Assembly: GCF_024298905.1 (NCBI RefSeq)
Contig: NZ_CP101154.1
Coordinates: 2,232,001 to 2,296,000 of the forward strand
Source of the DNA: Natronomonas marina
GTDB taxonomy: Archaea; Halobacteriota; Halobacteria; Halobacteriales; Haloarculaceae
Length of the DNA stretch: 64,000 nt
Direction: 5' to 3'
Positions 17,500 through 26,321 of this stretch are shown in pieces; positions within the stretch are counted from its first letter, which is position 1; each line of letters starts with the position of its first letter. Below the pieces are notes generated by a model. That model was not told the DNA's origin. It worked only from the letters and a program-made list of their open reading frames with translations, and ran no database searches. Position numbers and translations under genes: made by a program.

Positions 17500-18370
17500 C
17501 GGGCCGGCCCTGGAGGCCGACAGGAGCCGTGAGGACGCGTCCACGCGGGCGGCCCCGATGGTGGCGGTGTACCGGCACGACGTCCACAAGCTGCGGCACA
17601 GGCGGCACAGCGCGGCGGCGGAGTCGTATGCTGGCGTGGCGGTGAATGAGACGGTGCCGTTGCATGCGGATCGGGATGCGGCGTTGTTGAGTCGGCCGCG
17701 TGGAGAGCCCGAGCAGACGGTCGCCAATCACTGGTCGCCGTACCGTTTGTCGCTGTTGACGGGCGAGACAGCTGTCGAGACGGACCGGATTCAGGCGGCT
17801 GCTGGTGGCGGGTTCCGCGACCTCGTGACACCTGATGACCCGGAGCGGTTGCACGCGCGGTGGCTTCCGAGCGCGGTCGCCGGGGCCTACAGCGAATCGG
17901 TCCACTACCCGTATACGTCGCTGCAGTATCACACGCTGCTCGCGGCGGCACTTCTGGATGCCTACCGGGCGGGGCGCGCGTTCGAGGACCTGTGGTTGGT
18001 GGCGACGGGTTCGAGCCTGGACGACGCCTCGACGACGGACACGGCAACGACTCGTGACCCGGAGGCGGCGCTGGCGGCCGACGAGGTCGAGCCGCACCGA
18101 ACGGTGTGCTGGACGCCCGACCTCGCGCTCCACGTGACGGCCACGCCCGGTGACAGCCCGGCGGCGAGACTCGGCGACGCACCGGCGCGCTCGTTTGCGG
18201 ACGTGTGGTCGCGTCTGCCTGCGCACCCGATCGACACGGATGGCGGGCGGCGTTGGCGTCTCTTGGATGCCCAACTGCGTCGCATCCGGTCGTGGTCGGT
18301 GGCGTTGGCGTACATCGATGAATTCATCGAATTGCACGGCTCGGCGGCCGAACGGGGTGATGGGGCGTGA
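17492..18370 (+). CDS. Conserved unknown protein of HRAMP-type operon
   Basis: 292 aa from the ATG at 17492; a GTG at 17483 is also possible. No known domain is visible. It has a mixed alpha/beta look with a block SVHYPYTSLQYHTLLAAALLDAYR and a Trp-rich C-terminal part (DVWSRLP, RRWRLLDAQLRRIRSWS). Its place between the two RAMP genes matches the uncharacterised conserved protein reported for HRAMP loci, which makes it a candidate large or small subunit of the complex. The spacing to the next RAMP start is 43 bp, with GGAGG at 18385-18389. Confidence 0.6.
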   Translation: MVDGPALEADRSREDASTRAAPMVAVYRHDVHKLRHRRHSAAAESYAGVAVNETVPLHADRDAALLSRPRGEPEQTVANHWSPYRLSLLTGETAVETDRIQAAAGGGFRDLVTPDDPERLHARWLPSAVAGAYSESVHYPYTSLQYHTLLAAALLDAYRAGRAFEDLWLVATGSSLDDASTTDTATTRDPEAALAADEVEPHRTVCWTPDLALHVTATPGDSPAARLGDAPARSFADVWSRLPAHPIDTDGGRRWRLLDAQLRRIRSWSVALAYIDEFIELHGSAAERGDGA

Positions 18371-18413
18371 TTCCCATCACGAACTGGAGGCGAAACGAGG
18401 GGGTGTGTGACCG

Positions 18414-19355
18414 ATGACCACGATCCAGCAGGTGCTGTTCGAGATGGAATCCGACTACATGGGGCACCCGTACTTCCTGACGGGCCACGCTTTATTCAAC
18501 GCGCTTGCCCGCCGCGTGAATGGCCGGGTGCGTCGAGCGCTCAACGTGAGTACGGGCGTGTTCATCCCTGGTGAGTACGGGGCGTATCCGGAGTCACATT
18601 CGCACGACGGGTATGCAGGGAAGCTTGGGATGTCGCTCCCACCTGTTGAGGCGTACGAGGATGTGTTCGTGTTTCGAGACGCGGCGCAGCGGTGGTTGCT
18701 GGATTCACGGCCGCGGGACGCGCATAACACGCACGACATTCAGAGCCATGGCGGCCGACTGGCGTTCGCACCGGCGACCCGGTTCGGGCAGCCGCCCGAG
18801 CATCGAAACACGAAGCGGACGATGCACTGGTACGTCCACTGCTACCTGCACGGTGACGGGGGCGACGAGGACATCCTCCCGCTCTCCGAGGGCGTGCTGG
18901 ATGGGTTGCGTGTCGGCGGGGCGCGGAACTACGGGCTCGGTGAACTGTCGCTGACAGATACGCAGGGCATCGACGTGGACGCGCTCGATTATTCGCGGGT
19001 CCGCTCGGCTGACGAATTGCAGATCGAATTGCTGTCGCCGTACGTGGTGCAGAGTGAGTATCCGGGGGCGGACAGGCAGTCAGTGCCGTGGTGGTGGGCA
19101 TCCGACAGGCAGTTACGCCGACGGCAGACACGGCTCGTCGCTGGCGATGACGCGCATGAGGTGGCGACGATCGATCATGGGCAGGTCGTCGCGTACGCAG
19201 GTGATCGGCCGGTCGAGACCGCGAAAAACGGCATCCAGCGTGTTGGGACACACGCGAAGTATGGGTTCGGTGAGCTTCGCTTGCGACCGGCCGACGCGGA
19301 CCGCGTGCCAGAGCGGGCGCAGGCGGAGGCAGACCAGCAGGGAGGTGAGTCGTGA
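18414..19355 (+). CDS. RAMP protein with two glycine-rich loops (Cas5-like)
   Basis: 313 aa. Two RAMP-type glycine-rich loops are visible: LRVGGARNYGLGEL (165-178) and QRVGTHAKYGFGEL (near 275-288). There are therefore probably two ferredoxin-like RRM units, as in Cas5, Cas6 or double RAMPs. The first loop shares GGARN(F/Y)G with the Cas7-like protein two genes upstream. The N-terminal half contains several histidines (SHSHDG, NTHDIQSHGG), but no arrangement that proves a Cas6-like nuclease. The likely role is binding one end of a guide RNA in the HRAMP complex. Its stop overlaps the following exonuclease start (TGATG). Confidence 0.72.
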   Translation: MTTIQQVLFEMESDYMGHPYFLTGHALFNALARRVNGRVRRALNVSTGVFIPGEYGAYPESHSHDGYAGKLGMSLPPVEAYEDVFVFRDAAQRWLLDSRPRDAHNTHDIQSHGGRLAFAPATRFGQPPEHRNTKRTMHWYVHCYLHGDGGDEDILPLSEGVLDGLRVGGARNYGLGELSLTDTQGIDVDALDYSRVRSADELQIELLSPYVVQSEYPGADRQSVPWWWASDRQLRRRQTRLVAGDDAHEVATIDHGQVVAYAGDRPVETAKNGIQRVGTHAKYGFGELRLRPADADRVPERAQAEADQQGGES

Positions 19356-20038
19356 TGGCGGCGTTAGAGTTGATCGCGTTTGATATCGAGACGACTGGCT
19401 TCGCGGTTGCTGATACGGTGACCGTTGCCGGGTTCGCGCTGCCGGTCGGCGTTCGTGTGTTCTGCCAGACGGGTGGCCGGTCACCGTCGAGTGACGATGT
19501 CGAGATGGCGGTGCGGGAACGAGTAGACTGTCACGTTCAGGTGTCGCTGCACGCGACGGAACGGGCGTTGCTGGAGGCGCTCGGGACGTTCGTGACCGAG
19601 CGGTTCGCCGATGATGACGTGCTACTGGCGGCGTTTAACGGTGAGACCTGGCAGGCGGGGTTTGACCTCCCGTTCCTCCGGACGCGACTCGCGCGAACAG
19701 GTGTCGAGTGGCCGTTTCAGGACCTACCGTACACGGATTTGCTGCCGGTCCTGACACAGCGGTTCAACACGATGATGGACGACGAGTCGGAGGCCCGTCG
19801 GGACCTCGCCGGCGTGTACGCAACGCTGTGCGACGGGGCAGTTGGGGCGATGGATCCGTTCGATGACAGTCAGGAGGCGGTCACGGCCTTCGAAAACGGA
19901 CACTTCGGTGATCTCGTCACGCACAACGTGGCGGACGTGCAGCGAACGCGGCAGTTGGGGCTGGTCGCCGAACGGTACTGCAGCAAATCGGATTTCCAGT
20001 TGAAGTCACTGACGCCGACGGTGGACAGCAAGGGCTGA
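19355..20038 (+). CDS. DEDD-family 3'-5' exonuclease (RNase H fold)
   Basis: About 227 aa from the ATG at 19355, preceded by GGAGGTGA (19341-19348); a GTG at 19352 adds one residue. Exo motif I is FDIETTGF (residues 8-15), motif II is FNGETWQAGFDLPFL (near 88-102), and motif III is HNVADVQRTRQLG near 190. These are the acidic metal ligands of DnaQ/PolB-type exonucleases. It is coupled to the RAMP gene by a TGATG overlap, so it is a good candidate for one of the alternative nucleases that HRAMP loci are thought to use. The substrate (DNA or RNA) is unknown. Confidence 0.75.
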   Translation: MAALELIAFDIETTGFAVADTVTVAGFALPVGVRVFCQTGGRSPSSDDVEMAVRERVDCHVQVSLHATERALLEALGTFVTERFADDDVLLAAFNGETWQAGFDLPFLRTRLARTGVEWPFQDLPYTDLLPVLTQRFNTMMDDESEARRDLAGVYATLCDGAVGAMDPFDDSQEAVTAFENGHFGDLVTHNVADVQRTRQLGLVAERYCSKSDFQLKSLTPTVDSKG

Positions 20039-20227
20039 ACGCCAGTGTGGCTGCAGGAGTGCGGATTGAAGCGATACACCACACCAACGAGTCTGACGCC
20101 ACCGCGACGCGGACGACTCTGCAGGCAGGCGGTACATCGAGAGACCACAGATGCTCGAATCAAACCTAATCGAAGCGATGGTGTCGAATCACGGAGCAAC
20201 CAAACTGACGGCGTCGGAGGTGCTCTA

Positions 20228-21217
20228 ATGCCCGGGCATGACCAGTGTCACGAGACGGTGGATCCGGAAACGCGCGAGGACATGCTGGCCAAGTACAAGC
20301 ATCGCTGTCAGGGCTGTGGACGGTGTGGCCCGGCGGCTGGCGGCCTCGCCACGCTGCACGTCCATCACTTGACACGTGACCCGGAGGAGATGGACGAACA
20401 CGACGAGGAGAACCTGACGGTCCTCTGCCGATCGTGCCACAGTTGGCAGCATCAGCAGACGACCGAGGAGGACGTCCCCGTCGAACTCACGGACGAGGAC
20501 TTGACCGTGCTGCTCCCACAAGACGTCGAGATTCTCCGGATCCTAGCCGACTCCGGGCCGCTATCCACCGGTGACGTGACCGAGAAACTCTCGATGGACC
20601 TGACGGTGACGGCTGTCCGAGAACGGTTGTGGGTGTTAATGGGACTGGAGAGTCTGGTTGCGTCACGTGATCGGCAGATCGTCGACCAGGATGTCGATAC
20701 CGGCGAGTGGGGCATGGTCGGCCAGATCGATCACCGGGCGAGGGGTCGTATCCCGACGAATCCGCAGACGCTGTTGCAACGCGTCCAGGACGAGTTCGTT
20801 CGACGGGCGCTGGACCGCGGCTGTGACCGAGATGCGATCATGGCCGTGCTTGGTATCTCTCGTCGGACGACGTTCTACCGGGAGAAACGGGCGCACGCCT
20901 ACGCACTGCCGTTGGATGCGATCGATCGACGTAACGGCGGGCGACCACCAGCGGATGATGCGGGTGACGGAAGCGACGTAACAGGATCTGACAATCCGAC
21001 GGAGTCGGTTGGAGATGGCCAGCAGCGACTCGACACGGTTGCTGATGGCAGCGGTCAGGAGGACGCGGTTTCAGTTGATGTGTCCGAACAGGCGACGGAT
21101 GAATCGTCGGACGAGCGTGAGGGGCGGGAGAACCGCGTATCGAGTGAGCAACCAGCGGTCCAGGGTCACATTCAGCAGGCGATTGCGGCATTACAGCGGC
21201 TTGATGGCGAACTCTGA
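20228..21217 (+). CDS. HNH endonuclease with C-terminal HTH domains
   Basis: 329 aa from the ATG at 20228, where TAATG joins it to a preceding very short frame. The N-terminal HNH zinc domain: CQGCG, then LHVHHL, then ENLTVLCRSCHSWQH (about residues 22-77). A winged-helix segment (about 90-150) and a Fis-like HTH (DAIMAVLGISRRTTFY, near 205-220) follow, with a long acidic disordered tail. This HNH-HTH family is widespread in haloarchaeal mobile DNA. Its place after the exonuclease suggests it is the second nuclease of the RAMP locus, though the 189-bp gap leaves membership open. A 25-residue frame (20151-20228) precedes it; its reality is uncertain. Confidence 0.72.
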   Translation: MPGHDQCHETVDPETREDMLAKYKHRCQGCGRCGPAAGGLATLHVHHLTRDPEEMDEHDEENLTVLCRSCHSWQHQQTTEEDVPVELTDEDLTVLLPQDVEILRILADSGPLSTGDVTEKLSMDLTVTAVRERLWVLMGLESLVASRDRQIVDQDVDTGEWGMVGQIDHRARGRIPTNPQTLLQRVQDEFVRRALDRGCDRDAIMAVLGISRRTTFYREKRAHAYALPLDAIDRRNGGRPPADDAGDGSDVTGSDNPTESVGDGQQRLDTVADGSGQEDAVSVDVSEQATDESSDEREGRENRVSSEQPAVQGHIQQAIAALQRLDGEL

Positions 21218-21375
21218 ACTCGCCTGACGACGGCGAGTCACAGTTTTCAATGAACACCTACGATGTGCCGAGCATCATATCCGATTTACCCATATAAACG
21301 TTTGGAAAATCGTGGTTTTGAGTACTAATTCGCTTTCTCAGTTTACAATCCATTAAGTGTATGTGGGTATTATAG

Positions 21376-22500
21376 ATGGATGTAATGGTAGCTGAAGATG
21401 CGGTCCCCGCGACTGAAGCACATGAATTGACCGGTGGCAGTGTTGACCCTGACATCCGAACTGACATTGAGACTGACGACCGATTCTATCCGCCTGCAGA
21501 TGGCACGGACGGTGAGCAATCCGGAACGACTGGTGAACTTGCGGACACCACACAGACAGCCACATCGGACGTTAACCACGAAGTGCTGAATTCCGAGACA
21601 GCGCGACAATTCAAAACGCAATTTCGCCGACGAACGGACAGCGATATCGTGAATGTCGCGGCGGTAGAGGATGACTATGTTCTCATGTTCGACAGCAAGA
21701 GTACTGGCGAGTGGATGATTCGCGTCCCGAAGACCAGGCAGGCAGTGATGCCAGATGAGCGGTTCTGGACAATTCCTGAGAATTGGGAGAAACGGCTCAC
21801 AGTCGACAGCCCGTACCGGCCTGAGGAAATCCTGTACAGCATCCCGGAATCAGGCGTGTTCGTGGTGGTCGAACCCCTCGCACAAAAGCTCTCCAGAAAA
21901 GCCGGGTACCGGGTGAAGTCAGTTGGTGATCTCGATATCACGTGCCGGCCGCCCAACCACGATCGGCTGGAGCCGGCGCTGGGAAAGCACGGTGTTGATG
22001 TTGAGGTGACCAACGAGATAGATCAGCTGATTGAGCGCTGGAGTGAATTCGAAGTGAAGTACTTGATGCAACTTATCGAGGACGGGCGGCAGTACGTGAT
22101 GAGTGCGGTGACCATCCGGGAGACGCCGACGGTTGACTCGTGGTACTTTGACCCATGGGCGGGTGAGCGGGAGCAGAAGCTTAGTGAGATCATCAGCTCT
22201 GTCTGTGATGTCGACGACGATATCAGCAAACTGTTGGCTGGCTTTCTGGCCGAAACGGGCATCGCAATGCAGTCGGCAGAGCTCACCGTGGATGAGGACA
22301 CGCGACTGCCGCCCGGATACCGAGTGCAGGCTGCCGTTGAGCGTGGGTGTGCGCCGGGCGACGCGGTGGATGAACTCACGGAGCGATTCGATGCGACTAC
22401 ACCGATGTCGTCATCGGCCAGCCGGGAGGCGGACGACCCGAGGACGAGGCAAATCTTCCGATCGGCAATCCAGCAAGTCGCCGTCCGAGAGTCACGGTAA
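21376..22500 (+). CDS. Haloarchaeal hypothetical protein
   Basis: 374 aa. The N-terminal 70 residues are acidic and disordered. The middle (about 80-240) contains beta-rich segments (DDYVLMFDSKSTGEWMIRVP, GVFVVVEPLAQKLSRK). The C-terminal part is helical, with a regular DAVDELTERFD stretch. No known domain is recognised. Upstream lies a 158-bp AT-rich spacer, so it has its own promoter and is not clearly part of the RAMP operon. An internal ATG at 21385 is an alternative start. Confidence 0.5.
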   Translation: MDVMVAEDAVPATEAHELTGGSVDPDIRTDIETDDRFYPPADGTDGEQSGTTGELADTTQTATSDVNHEVLNSETARQFKTQFRRRTDSDIVNVAAVEDDYVLMFDSKSTGEWMIRVPKTRQAVMPDERFWTIPENWEKRLTVDSPYRPEEILYSIPESGVFVVVEPLAQKLSRKAGYRVKSVGDLDITCRPPNHDRLEPALGKHGVDVEVTNEIDQLIERWSEFEVKYLMQLIEDGRQYVMSAVTIRETPTVDSWYFDPWAGEREQKLSEIISSVCDVDDDISKLLAGFLAETGIAMQSAELTVDEDTRLPPGYRVQAAVERGCAPGDAVDELTERFDATTPMSSSASREADDPRTRQIFRSAIQQVAVRESR

Positions 22501-22634
22501 TAGCTGGACGCGCCAGTATCAACCAAACTGAGTCCTATAACTTCCACGTGCTGGACGGCGACCTGTGTCACCGACAAGGGGAGTGATGTGCCGGAATAAC
22601 TCGCTCCGGTGTGACGCTTCGTAGTCTGGAAGAG

Positions 22635-22640
22635 TATAAA
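22635..22640 (+). promoter_or_regulatory. TATA box of the 22675 gene
   Basis: TATAAA in an AT-rich stretch, 35 nt before the ATG at 22675. A leader of only a few nucleotides would result, as is usual in haloarchaea. Confidence 0.45.
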
Positions 22641-22674
22641 TTTGGATTATTCCCGAATTATTGGTAACTATTAG

Positions 22675-23343
22675 ATGTACGAACTGTTCGACGAGACAGC
22701 GGCCCGCGTCCTGCTCGCTATCGAGCCGGGCGATTCGATCCGACGAGTGGCCCACCACCTCCACACCCCGTACGAGACAGTCCGGCAGGCGGTCAACCGA
22801 CTTGAGGATGCGGGCTATCTCGCCTACGACGGTGGCCTGTTCGTCACCGACGATCGCGTCCGCGAGACAGCACGCGACCTACTGGCCGCGAGTGCTGATG
22901 TGAGTCCACCATCCATCGAAGAGGCGTACGTCCTCCCGCAGTTCGGCGACTGGCCGTTCGCGTTCGCTCGGATCGATGCCGTCTACGTCTGGACGCAGGG
23001 TGGCTACCAGGTCGGTCGGAATCCCGACGACTATCCGATATTTCTTGCCGTCCGTGAACAGGACATCGAGAGGTGGCAGAGCTTTTTCCAGCGATTCGGA
23101 CTTCCGACGGCGTTCGAGCGCCAACCGCGAGACGCGGTTGAGGGGACACTCCAGATCGTCCTCGATCCGCGACCCACGCTCGAAATCGACCACGTCGACG
23201 GCTACTCGGTCGTCCCTCGTGACGAGACCGTCGCCTACATGCGTGAGCACTACGCGCAGTTCCAGTCGGCGCTGTCGATGCTTGACCGGATGTACGACGA
23301 TCTCGATGTGGCCGACCGCGAGTCGGAACAGGGTCGCTCGTGA
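22675..23343 (+). CDS. Winged-helix regulator, orphan antitoxin-like
   Basis: 222 aa. Residues 1-70 are a winged helix (IRRVAHHLHTPYETVRQAVNRLEDAGYL). The rest has a conserved haloarchaeal look (YVWTQGGYQVGRNPDDYPIF, FGLPTAFERQPRDAVE, HVDGYSVVP). Proteins of this type are, as far as I recall, often placed as HTH partner beside a toxin-like gene. No such gene follows here, and the 200 bp downstream hold no matching frame, so it may be an orphan. It carries its own TATA box. Confidence 0.55.
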   Translation: MYELFDETAARVLLAIEPGDSIRRVAHHLHTPYETVRQAVNRLEDAGYLAYDGGLFVTDDRVRETARDLLAASADVSPPSIEEAYVLPQFGDWPFAFARIDAVYVWTQGGYQVGRNPDDYPIFLAVREQDIERWQSFFQRFGLPTAFERQPRDAVEGTLQIVLDPRPTLEIDHVDGYSVVPRDETVAYMREHYAQFQSALSMLDRMYDDLDVADRESEQGRS

Positions 23344-23590
23344 GCTTCATGATGATGGCACCACTGCCCCTCAGGACACCGGTGACCACATGGCCGCCAG
23401 GGGAACCAGACCCGCCTTGATGATTTGGTGATTGTCGATTTACAATGATGTTTATGAAATACACAGACGGCGACTTTCTGAAAACCCTAACCTTCAAATA
23501 AGGGCGTGTGAAGCCCTGAGACTCTGTTTTGCGTCCCCAGTTTCCAACTCTTTATGGCAGTATGGTTCATATGCTTATCCGGAATCAGAT

Positions 23591-24262
23591 ATGACCGGAT
23601 ATCACACAGGATGGTTAGACCATAGCGAGTACTTGCAGGCACGCACCCCGCTCACTGAACGGCAAGCAGATGTACTTGCCCTCTGGAAAAACGGTGAATC
23701 GATTGATGAAATCGGCGACACCCTTGGGCTCCCTTCGGACAGGGTCGAAGACCACTGGTCTGACATCCTTGACCAGTGGGACCGGGCTCAAGAACTCTGT
23801 ACGATTTTGGGACCGCAACCATGGGATGACGGCGAGACGCGGGACATCGACGCCGTCGACGATACGACGTGGAATCTGCTTGCCTCTACCGCGAGGAACG
23901 AGTCCGACGAAGACCGTACTCGTGTCGAACTCGAATTGTATTTCGGGCATTGGGGCATATGTGATCCTACCTACCTCTTCGTCGAACGGGAAATCAAGGA
24001 TGTCGACGACTACGCGACCGAGACCAACGTGAAACGTGGAGCCTACGTACCAGATGGATTACGCAATACCATCTACGAGGGCGTAGATACGATCGACGAG
24101 TTCTACTTGCGCTCCGTATTACTGGAAAAGAGTGGTATTGACCCGGGCGCGGACTATGCGCCGCACCCGGAGGATGTGCTTGACCGAGACATCTCTCGGA
24201 ACGAAATCGAGGCCGCTCGGGAGCGCGTTATGGATCGCGTCGTCCATCACACTGTCGAGTAA
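23591..24262 (+). CDS. HTH protein with LuxR-type motif
   Basis: 223 aa from the ATG at 23591; a TTG at 23432 extends it by 53 residues that look unlike the rest. LTERQADVLALWKNGES followed by IGDTLGLPSDRVEDHW is a LuxR/sigma-4-like HTH. The C-terminal two thirds are acidic and not recognised (ELELYFGHWGICDP, VKRGAYVPDGLRN). The papain-like gene starts 5 bp after its stop, so the two probably form an operon. Confidence 0.55.
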   Translation: MTGYHTGWLDHSEYLQARTPLTERQADVLALWKNGESIDEIGDTLGLPSDRVEDHWSDILDQWDRAQELCTILGPQPWDDGETRDIDAVDDTTWNLLASTARNESDEDRTRVELELYFGHWGICDPTYLFVEREIKDVDDYATETNVKRGAYVPDGLRNTIYEGVDTIDEFYLRSVLLEKSGIDPGADYAPHPEDVLDRDISRNEIEAARERVMDRVVHHTVE

Positions 24263-24267
24263 AAGAG

Positions 24268-24783
24268 GTGCCGACGGTGAATCCAGCTTCTACGTACGTC
24301 GAGACGTCACGAGAACGATCTCCGATGTATCGGTACGTGGCAGACAACGGAGAAGGCGTGGCGAAACAGGAGATAGAGCACGTAAGGGTTGCTGGGCGTC
24401 GGATCGCACTATCCGACGCTGTGACCGCCGCGGAACGAACACTCATCAAAGAAGCCATCGAAGCGACAACGCAGTCTGCAAAAACCTGTTTTGGAAACGC
24501 GCTGCGAATGTGGGTATACAATGACCGGTTCAAGTATACCGAGGGATTCGCGGTCATGGACGATCTCGATCTGGATGGGACTGAGCATGCGTGGTGTATG
24601 CTGGACGGGGAGAAACTCGTGGATGTCACCGAGGCATTCGACGATTATCACGGGGCGATCATTTCCGACCCTGAGATTCTAGAACGCTACACGGGAGCAG
24701 AGCTCACTAACAGCGGGATAATCGGAAATCACAACAACCGGTACGAGTTCCTTCGAGAACGAGGGTACACAGACTACAGGTAA
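24268..24783 (+). CDS. Papain/transglutaminase-like cysteine protein
   Basis: 171 aa from a GTG at 24268; GTG 24277 is also possible. A plausible Cys-His-Asp triad is visible: C74 in KTCFGNAL, H107 in EHAWC and D119 in KLVDVT. The order and spacing fit transglutaminase-like or papain-like proteins of phages and mobile elements. Function (protease, acyltransferase or toxin) is unknown. It is coupled to the HTH gene upstream. Confidence 0.5.
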   Translation: MPTVNPASTYVETSRERSPMYRYVADNGEGVAKQEIEHVRVAGRRIALSDAVTAAERTLIKEAIEATTQSAKTCFGNALRMWVYNDRFKYTEGFAVMDDLDLDGTEHAWCMLDGEKLVDVTEAFDDYHGAIISDPEILERYTGAELTNSGIIGNHNNRYEFLRERGYTDYR

Positions 24784-24939
24784 CACGGTTAGGTGGCTCA
24801 GTGCTCTTGTGTAGGAACACCCCGCAGTCGTGACTGAGTATCGGATCGAATCGGCGTTATTCATGCGCGTGTGAACGCGTCGATTAGCACAGCGAGCAGG
24901 CGACGCAGATCCTGCTGAGATTCGAGCCTAGCAGAACAG

Positions 24940-25053
24940 TTAGATTCTGTGTATGCTCAGCGGTTCAAGAGCTGACTTTCCCGAAACTAGCACTAAACAA
25001 TCACCTTTATCACTGCTGGATTTAGAGTCTATGTACGCTGAGCGGCTATGGAG
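24940..25053. repeat. Diverged direct repeat before abiEi
   Basis: TTAGATTCTGTGTATGCTCA at 24940 recurs as TTAGAGTCTATGTACGCTGA at 25022, and similarity continues for about 12 more bases. The second copy reaches the ATG of the AbiEi-like gene. AbiEi proteins repress their own promoter, so these could be binding sites. Confidence 0.4.
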
Positions 25054-25881
25054 TCAACAAACGAGGAAGAAGCTCAACGAAAGAGCCTGTCGACGCGCGA
25101 GTCGCAGGCACTGTCACGGCTCGCAAGCGAGAACCGGCAGGTCATCACGATTAGTGACATCGCGGACGCACTTGACATCCCGCGGAAGTCGGCGAAGGAT
25201 ATGGCGTATGCGCTCAAGGAGAAAGGGTGGCTTGAGCGGATCGCTCACGGGAAGTATCTCATCCTGCCGCTCGCTGCGGGCGAGAACGCGGTCTATACCG
25301 CACACGAGTTCGTAATCGCGTCAGCGCTCGTGGAGCCAATGTACGTCGGGTACTGGAGTGCGCTGAATCACCACGGGCTTACAGAGCAGATGTCCCGCAC
25401 TGTGTACATCGTGACGACAGTGCGCGCCCAAGAGCGCGAAATCCACGGTGTTACGTATCGACCCGTGTCGGTCACTGAGCAGAAGTTTTTCGGCTATCAA
25501 CCGACTCCGGTTGGGTCGAGCCAGGTGAACATTTCGAGTGTCGAAAAGACCCTGGTCGATTGCGCCGACCATCCGGAGTTCTGCGGAGGTATCAGCGAGC
25601 TTGCGAAGGCGATGCAGAACGCTGTTGAGATGCGATGTTCATGGGAGCGAGTCATCGAGTACCTGCGGCGTGTCGGGAACGGTGCCGCAACGAAACGAAT
25701 TGTCTATCTCGCCGACCAGTTGGATATCGACCTTCCGGAGTATCGGGACCTCGTTGAGAACTTCACGACTGGATATCCACTACTTGATCCGACGAGAGAA
25801 GCGACGGGGACCCGTGACAGCACATACCAACTCCGCCTGAACGTCACCCCCGAATCGTTCCTCGCGGATGAGTTCTCATGA
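25048..25881 (+). CDS. abiEi: AbiEi-like antitoxin (type IV TA)
   Basis: 277 aa. The N-terminal winged helix (TISDIADALDIPRKSAKDMAYALKEKGWL) leads to the AbiEi antitoxin domain (GKYLILPL, ALVEPMYVGYWSALNHHGLTEQ, ISSVEKTLVDCADHPEFCGG). In the AbiE system this protein represses the operon and counters the AbiEii nucleotidyltransferase. Its stop overlaps an ATG (25878) of what would be the AbiEii toxin, but that frame is only 43 codons. The antitoxin itself looks complete. Confidence 0.85.
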   Translation: MESTNEEEAQRKSLSTRESQALSRLASENRQVITISDIADALDIPRKSAKDMAYALKEKGWLERIAHGKYLILPLAAGENAVYTAHEFVIASALVEPMYVGYWSALNHHGLTEQMSRTVYIVTTVRAQEREIHGVTYRPVSVTEQKFFGYQPTPVGSSQVNISSVEKTLVDCADHPEFCGGISELAKAMQNAVEMRCSWERVIEYLRRVGNGAATKRIVYLADQLDIDLPEYRDLVENFTTGYPLLDPTREATGTRDSTYQLRLNVTPESFLADEFS

Positions 25882-26009
25882 TTTCCGACGCGCAACTCCG
25901 ACGGCTGGCCAGAGAACTGGATGCTATGGATGAGACGGACTCCGATAGGAGCGACTGCTCGTCTCGGGATCAGCACCAGAATTATGGGGTATCGGGTTAT
26001 AGGTTATAG
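25878..26009 (+). pseudogene. Truncated AbiEii toxin remnant
   Basis: ATGA overlap with abiEi. The first 14 codons (MISDAQLRRLAREL) match the usual AbiEii opening; then the frame turns into unrelated sequence and stops at 26007-26009. A full AbiEii has roughly 250-300 residues including a GS-x-D nucleotidyltransferase motif; none is present. The region downstream goes directly into tumE. Confidence 0.7.
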
Positions 26010-26021
26010 TGACAGGGCAAC

Positions 26022-26321
26022 ATGGCTGATGGTGATGTCGTACTCAACCGGAACTTCGAGGTTGATGCCGAGGCAGGGACACGGGTCGAATTGTTCGCTG
26101 TCGAGAGCTCCTCGTCACCGGGCGGGTACTACTACCGATTTCAGTACTACGCTCCGGAAGAGGGGGAGCAGATCCTCCGGTACGACAACGCCCACGATTC
26201 CGATGTCGGTCCGCATCACCGGCACCACGCTGACGAGGTGACCGGCATCGAGTTCGAGGGGCTCCAAGACCATGTTACCCGCTTTCGCCACGAGGTGACC
26301 GAAATCAATGCCCGACGATAA
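26022..26321 (+). CDS. tumE: TumE-family toxin (DUF6516)
   Basis: 99 aa. The typical haloarchaeal TumE pattern is present: LNRNFEVDAEAGTRVEL, YYYRFQYYAPEEGEQILRYDNAH, then HHRHH and GIEFEGLQDHVTRFRHEV. The YDNAH-x-HHRH region is the family hallmark. It overlaps the antitoxin start by 14 nt. The pair forms a toxin-antitoxin operon 12 bp after the AbiEii remnant. Confidence 0.8.
   Translation: MADGDVVLNRNFEVDAEAGTRVELFAVESSSSPGGYYYRFQYYAPEEGEQILRYDNAHDSDVGPHHRHHADEVTGIEFEGLQDHVTRFRHEVTEINARR

Noticed and set aside
15560-22500. CRISPR array for the RAMP locus
   Set aside because: No set of regularly spaced identical repeats was found here or elsewhere in the window.
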